64,000 nucleotides of DNA. It comes from Aporrectodea caliginosa. Taxonomy: Eukaryota > Annelida > Clitellata > Crassiclitellata > Lumbricidae. A program made the position numbers and the translations under genes. The notes under the pieces were generated by a model. The model was not told the DNA's origin. It saw only the letters and a program-made list of their open reading frames with translations, and made no database searches. This document shows, piece after piece, positions 59,306-64,000 of this stretch; positions within the stretch are counted from its first letter, which is position 1, and each line of letters begins with the position of its first letter. The stretch spans positions 23,501 to 87,500 of the forward strand of contig JACEVL010000155.1 in assembly GCA_020284085.1 (NCBI GenBank), in the 5' to 3' direction.

Positions 59306-60340
59306 CTTCATCATAAATCAAATGATGTGGACTTGAAATTCTAAGTCATCTGCCACAGCGACCAGAGACCAGAGACCGTCTGTGGTAGAACTGAATGAAA
59401 CGGATGTCTCTACATCAGACTTTGATTCATCTGGGAATCTGGACTCAAACGCAATGTCAACGTCAGAATTCTCTCTCCTTGCGTGTTAGGCTGCAGAAGT
59501 TCAGTCAGCTTCCTGAATCAGAAATTGCTTTGTCAATCTGAATCACCAATTGCTGATCTGAATCACACTGTTGACCTCCAATCACAAACGTTCAATCAGC
59601 GTTCTAGTTACGTGATATACTGAGTGACCTCACTGACCTTGCTGCTTCATCTACCTCCAGCAGACAGTGTGACCTGACCTAGATGTTGTATGCGTGTCGG
59701 TGACAGAACCAGCCATGTGTCCGAGACGGTTCATGAACTTTGGCAACAATTACTATACACACACAGAGTGCCGTTTCCTTGCTAGTCACCACAATTTCTG
59801 TATGTGATATGCCGATAGAACGCTGTAATTTTGCAAAACTCTTAGGAATGTCCCAAAGCATTTATAAAACTGCTGAATCATTTATAACGTCGGCAAGCTG
59901 TCAGCACTTGGAAGCCAAGAGACTGCTGTACATTTGCAATATAATGTGTTGATTTGTAAAGTATATATGATATTTTTATGCTGATCAAAATACTGATTTA
60001 ATCATTTTCTTTTTGAGCTCATTACTTTACAAGAGAAGTTGAATTATATAAGCCATAAAGGTAACTTTGTTTCAGAAGGCAGAAATGTAATAGCTTCATT
60101 TTTTAAAGCGTTTTCAACAATTGAATGTTGTTGAAACAGCTTAACACAGCTTCACTTTTTAAAGCTGCTTGAACTTCATTAAATGGCTTCAGTTTTTAAA
60201 GCTGTTTAGGCATAATGTAATGCAACTTGGAAAGGCACTTTACTTTAGTGTCGGGTTGTATAAGCGGAAGCTTGAAAGATTAAACTAGAGTTAGAACAAA
60301 GTTGACATTTAGAATAAAACTAGAAGCTGGAAGCATTTTG
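59306..60340 (+). other. probable robo 3' untranslated region
   Basis: No coding potential follows the stop at 59303. AT-rich unique sequence runs on; candidate poly(A) signals are ATTAAA at 60279, AATAAA at 60313 and a later AATAAA at 61104. Contains three copies of a TTTTTAAAGC-centred motif near 60093-60207. Confidence 0.5.
60313..60318 (+). promoter_or_regulatory. candidate poly(A) signal
   Basis: Canonical AATAAA about 1.0 kb downstream of the robo stop, with an ATTAAA variant 34 bases upstream. A second AATAAA lies at 61104-61109. Which is used cannot be told from the sequence. Confidence 0.4.
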
Positions 60341-62080
60341 TGATATTTTTGTTAATCAAAACAATGGTCTAACCATGTCAGTAATTTTTTAGCTGCTGAT
60401 CTTAGCAAATGAAGTATCATAAGGTTGAAATCCAGACAATTAAAAGAAACTGACAGTGAACTGAGTGAAGTGTGAAATCTCTCATTTCTTTTGCAACTTG
60501 GTTATGTTTTCTCATTTCCTGCTTCAAAAACTTTTCTCGAGAGTTTCTAAAGCTCAGGACTTCCGTATTGCACAAAAACATCCTATGTGAGGATTGCCTT
60601 TTCAACACCGGTTGTTGCAAGACAGTTATGGTGCAAGTGAAACCTGAATTATTCATTTATTTATGAACGGAGAATGTTTACCAGTTATTTAGCACATCCT
60701 ACAGAAAGAATGACTTGTGCTTACTGTGCCTTTTGCACCCTGGAATTAATTACCACAAGTTTAGTGGGACCCTTCTCATCCTCATATCTCATTTCACAAA
60801 CAAATGAAGACTTGTCTTCTTTTAGCTACCTGTGCTTTGCAAGTGACTTCACAAGTTAGCACAATATAAATACCATACCTAATTATTAATTACCTTTTTT
60901 AGAGTGAATGCTTTTAAATACTAACAACTTAATGATAGTGCCTATGAACTATTTATTGCCAGGCATAAACTTCATGGTCGCATAACGGATGAATATTACA
61001 TTACTATTATTGTCTCATGCCTTGGTCATAGTCTCATTTATTTGTTATCTGCCAGCAGAATCATTTTATCTGCTAGTGTTGTAGAGTTCTCAGAATCAGA
61101 GTTAATAAAATAAGATACACAATCTTAAAATATGCAAATTTATAACAGATGTTTTCTTGATAAATACTCTTGTTACATTGGCATTTTCATCGTTTTGACA
61201 GACTTAGCTGGCACGGAGAGCCTGCTTGACAGGACATTGGCATAAGATATGTAGGGATCAAACAATTAGTGGTATATTGAAGCTGCATGGCAATTGTGAA
61301 TGCATGCACACTATATGTTGAATCTCTGTAGACAGAAAGCCATAGGTATACCTTCAGAAGTCACAGTGTCCTGTCATAAGAGTTCTTATTATAGCAAGGC
61401 TTTGTTCTAAAGCAGAATTCAGAATAAGATTCGTGTTGCAGACCATTTTACATCAGAATTCATGTTATAACAAAGCGATTTGTGAGAGCGTGCTGCTGTT
61501 ACATATCCAATGCATTGATCTGATTTTGTACTGTTGGCTTTTGTTCTTGGAATGGGGAAATGTCCGCATTTAGAGCATTGTCTGTTTGTCAGAAGAGACA
61601 GTGCCTGGAAGCGCTTGGAAATCAATTGGAAACAACTCAAGGGAAGTGTCTCAATTTGCATACACTGGTAGAAGTCTCTGAAGTTGGCCTGCATCAAAGA
61701 CGCTTTTTGCACGAGGACACTGCATTATGTTCTATCTGGACAGGTCACAGCTTTGAGTTGATTTGAAATTCTGCTTGCAAAAATGGCCAATTATGTGCGT
61801 TTTAATCAGCTTAAATTTCTAAATTGTTTGAAACCAGTCTTTCAACTATGAGAAAGTTTTCTGATTCATTTTGGTATATTTATACCCAAATTGTTATTGA
61901 ACAATTTGACAAACTGTTTGGATCTGACTGCTATCACCCATTTGTTTACTGCTCGTGGTATAAAGTGGGCAAGTTTCAGAATTGGTGCTTTACAGTGGGA
62001 TACTGAAGGGTACTTAACAGTTCATTTGAAAACTAGAATAGTTTCAACATCATCTGAAATCCTGTTTCTGGCTGCGTTAT
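60340..62080. other. AT-rich sequence, no feature seen
   Basis: Unique AT-rich DNA downstream of the nearest poly(A) signal. Contains an alternative AATAAA at 61104; no splice-supported coding region or clear repeat recognised. Confidence 0.4.
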
Positions 62081-62870
62081 ATTCATTCATTCATTCATTC
62101 ATTCAGAGCATTTATATAGCGCCCCTTCAAGAAACTACTCAGGAGCGCTCCCGGCCCAGCCACGACTAAAGAAAAAAGACTTGAGGGACTTGTAGAACCC
62201 TGTCAGATGGCTTACAAGTAAAAACGGAGCTTAAGTGGTAGGTCATTCCAAATGGAAGGGCCAACAACCGAGAAAGCACGGCGCTGCCTAATAGCCAAGC
62301 GAGTCCGTGGAACAAGGAACTCACCCCTCGTCGCAGAGCGAAGCACCCGACGTGCTGGAACATCAGACACTGGGCGGCAAAGATCACGCAAGCAAGATGG
62401 AGCGCAGCCAAGAACACAACGAGAAACAAGAGCAGCAATGCGATATGAGATGCGCTGAGACACAGGAAGCCAATGCAACACATCACGCATGTATGCAGAG
62501 ACAGGAGAGTACTTAGGAAGCCGTCCAATAAGCCGAGCAGCCGAGCGTAGAACTCGATCTAGTCGCCCCAAAACACCAAGGGGAAGGCCAGCAAGTAGTG
62601 AGGAACAGTGGTCAATTCGACTAGTAACAAAGGCATGAACAAGGACCACAACTGCATCATGAGAGAGAGAGCGAGAGACCACTCGAAGCTGACGAAGCTG
62701 ATAATAACAACTCCGTGCAATTGAGTTCACATGTTGAGATAAAGTAAGCTCGGAGTCAAGAGAAAGTCCCAGATCACGAACTGTGAGGGAAAAGGTTATG
62801 TGAGGAAAGAGCAGGGTAAGTTGAGGGTCATGGGTCATGGGTTTCTTCATTGTGTTGTCAAGAGAAAGTG
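62080..62870 (-). mobile_element. CR1/L2-like LINE, 212-codon RT C-terminal frame
   Basis: Best-preserved LINE in the window. The minus-strand frame 62850-62212 runs VRDLGLSLDSELTLSQHV, ARSCYYQLRQLRVV, SRIDHCSSLLAGLP, LHWLPVSQRISYRIA and AFSVVGPSIWNDLPLKLR. The 3' end carries the shared hairpin (62109-62150 on +) and an ATTC tail (62085-62104). 5'-truncated: no catalytic RT core. Confidence 0.9.
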
Positions 62871-63435
62871 AGCTGGTGTGTCTTCATTGGGCATAAAACA
62901 TCCCAGTATGATTTGCCTGTCTTCTGTAGTACATGAATTCCTTTTACCAATGAACAAGTCACTCAGATATCAATTGAACAATTTTAAATTAGCAGAAAAG
63001 CATCAATCGTTACATCAAGTTTTCTTTATTGCATCACATTTTCACTTTGGTCTGTTTACTGCTGTTCCTGTTAGCTTATCACCTAACAATGGAAAATCTC
63101 TTGCATTTGCTATTATCCTGGATTTTATCTTGTGCTTTTTGCAGACCCTCTGTGTAACCACAAGCTGTTGTTGCTATAGCCTTAAAACAAAAATGTTGCT
63201 TGAAAAATCCTGTCTGTCATTTTCATTGCCTCTAGTCCACATCAAACTGCTTGATATTATTCTACCATTCTACTGAAGCTTATTGCTTTTAACTTATTCA
63301 ACCGGCCATGCCCAGTATTTGCTTATTTTTGACAGAACTTGTGTTTCTTTGACATACCTCCATTTCTCCAATTCTATACTTAGGTCTAAAGCTTATCTGA
63401 ATAACATACCACTTGGTTACCTTCTGCCGCTTCTT
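62871..63435. other. non-coding, no clear feature
   Basis: AT-rich sequence between two LINE fragments; the 132-codon frame here has no recognisable domain. Confidence 0.35.
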
Positions 63436-63439
63436 CCTG

Positions 63440-63690
63440 GTAATACACGGAGCTAAACCCGACCCTTGCCATCTTGACGCTATCAACTTCTGTAACTTAA
63501 ATATTCATTCTATATGGAACAAGTCCCCTTCTCTTCAAAATTACATATTGGATCACTCGGTGGATATTCTTGCGCTACATAAAACATGGCCAATGTCTGA
63601 CACACCTTCCTTCATTTTGGACAAACCACTCCATCATTTCTCTCCTAAATGGACCCTGACAGCAGGGGCAGATTGGCAAGGAGCAGGAAC
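63440..63690 (+). mobile_element. LINE AP-endonuclease N-terminal remnant
   Basis: Reads FCNLNIHSIWNKSPSLQNYI then DHSVDILALHKTWPMSDTPS, the conserved start of the APE-type endonuclease of CR1/L2-like ORF2. The usual glutamate of the TETW motif is altered (HKTW), so it is inactive. The frame ends soon after. Confidence 0.75.
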
Positions 63691-63799
63691 ATGAACAAAA
63701 TACAACATAAAACCAAGAAAAGCACTAGTAACTCTTCCATTTTACGGCTTTGCTTCACATTTGCTTTCTTTTATGACATTTACAATAAACTAGGCTAGC

Positions 63800-63870
63800 A
63801 CAGAAAGCACCTGTGATTTGTTTGCTCTTTGAGGGGTGCTATATAAATGTTCCATTACAATAACAAAACA
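63800..63870 (+). mobile_element. LINE 3' end
   Basis: AGCACCTGTGATTTG then GAGGGGTGCTATATAAATG followed by CCATTACAATAAC. The 5' endonuclease and 3' end of a LINE only 150 bp apart suggest an internally deleted copy. Confidence 0.6.
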
Positions 63871-64000
63871 ACATACTGAGGCAGCCATAATCACAAATGT
63901 TGATTCCATACACATATGGCTAAGAGACATTACAACTGGCACAAATATCGTTGTCATCATCAATACCATTACAGCTGGTGGTATAAATCTTGCAAAACAG

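Noticed and set aside
62252..62516. Plus-strand frames of 68-69 codons
   Set aside because: Antisense shadows of the LINE reverse-transcriptase frame.

Overview
The window looks like nuclear DNA of a bilaterian animal that is neither vertebrate nor arthropod in style. It has spliced genes with canonical GT-AG introns, long introns full of decayed LINE retrotransposons and hAT-like DNA transposons, and abundant microsatellites. It carries no prokaryotic features. I cannot name the phylum from sequence alone; a marine deuterostome or a lophotrochozoan would both fit.

The only protein-coding gene I can support is a Roundabout (Robo) axon-guidance receptor on the + strand. Twenty-two exons can be joined between 30544 and 59305, and every intron phase agrees. 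The assembled partial protein is 1308 residues: five Ig domains, three fibronectin type III domains, one membrane segment and a cytoplasmic tail of about 447 residues. The tail has a CC1-like tyrosine motif and a conserved acidic/serine block, but no polyproline CC2 or CC3 motif. The exon for the start codon and signal peptide was not found and must lie upstream of 30544 or outside the window. Residue numbers below count from the first complete codon of the Ig1 exon.

Layout: 1-10700 is repeat-rich DNA upstream of the recognised exons (two long ATGG arrays, a 130-bp direct repeat 1.07 kb apart, LINE remnants, a tRNA-derived SINE). 10720-11040 and 14640-15260 are CpG-rich islands that could be promoters. 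15290-30500 is non-coding with LINE pieces and, at 27513-29151, one hAT-like element with another inserted inside it, both with perfect 8-bp target duplications. 30544-59305 is the robo gene. 59306 to about 60350 or 61110 is its probable 3' UTR. The last 2 kb holds a 212-residue LINE reverse-transcriptase remnant and the endonuclease start of another LINE.

Three points stand out. The Ig2 exon appears to end at a GC donor that competes with a canonical GT donor 7 nt upstream, whose use would introduce a stop codon. The hAT-like elements are well delimited. Many LINE copies share one 3' hairpin followed by locus-specific short tandem repeats, which explains several of the microsatellites.
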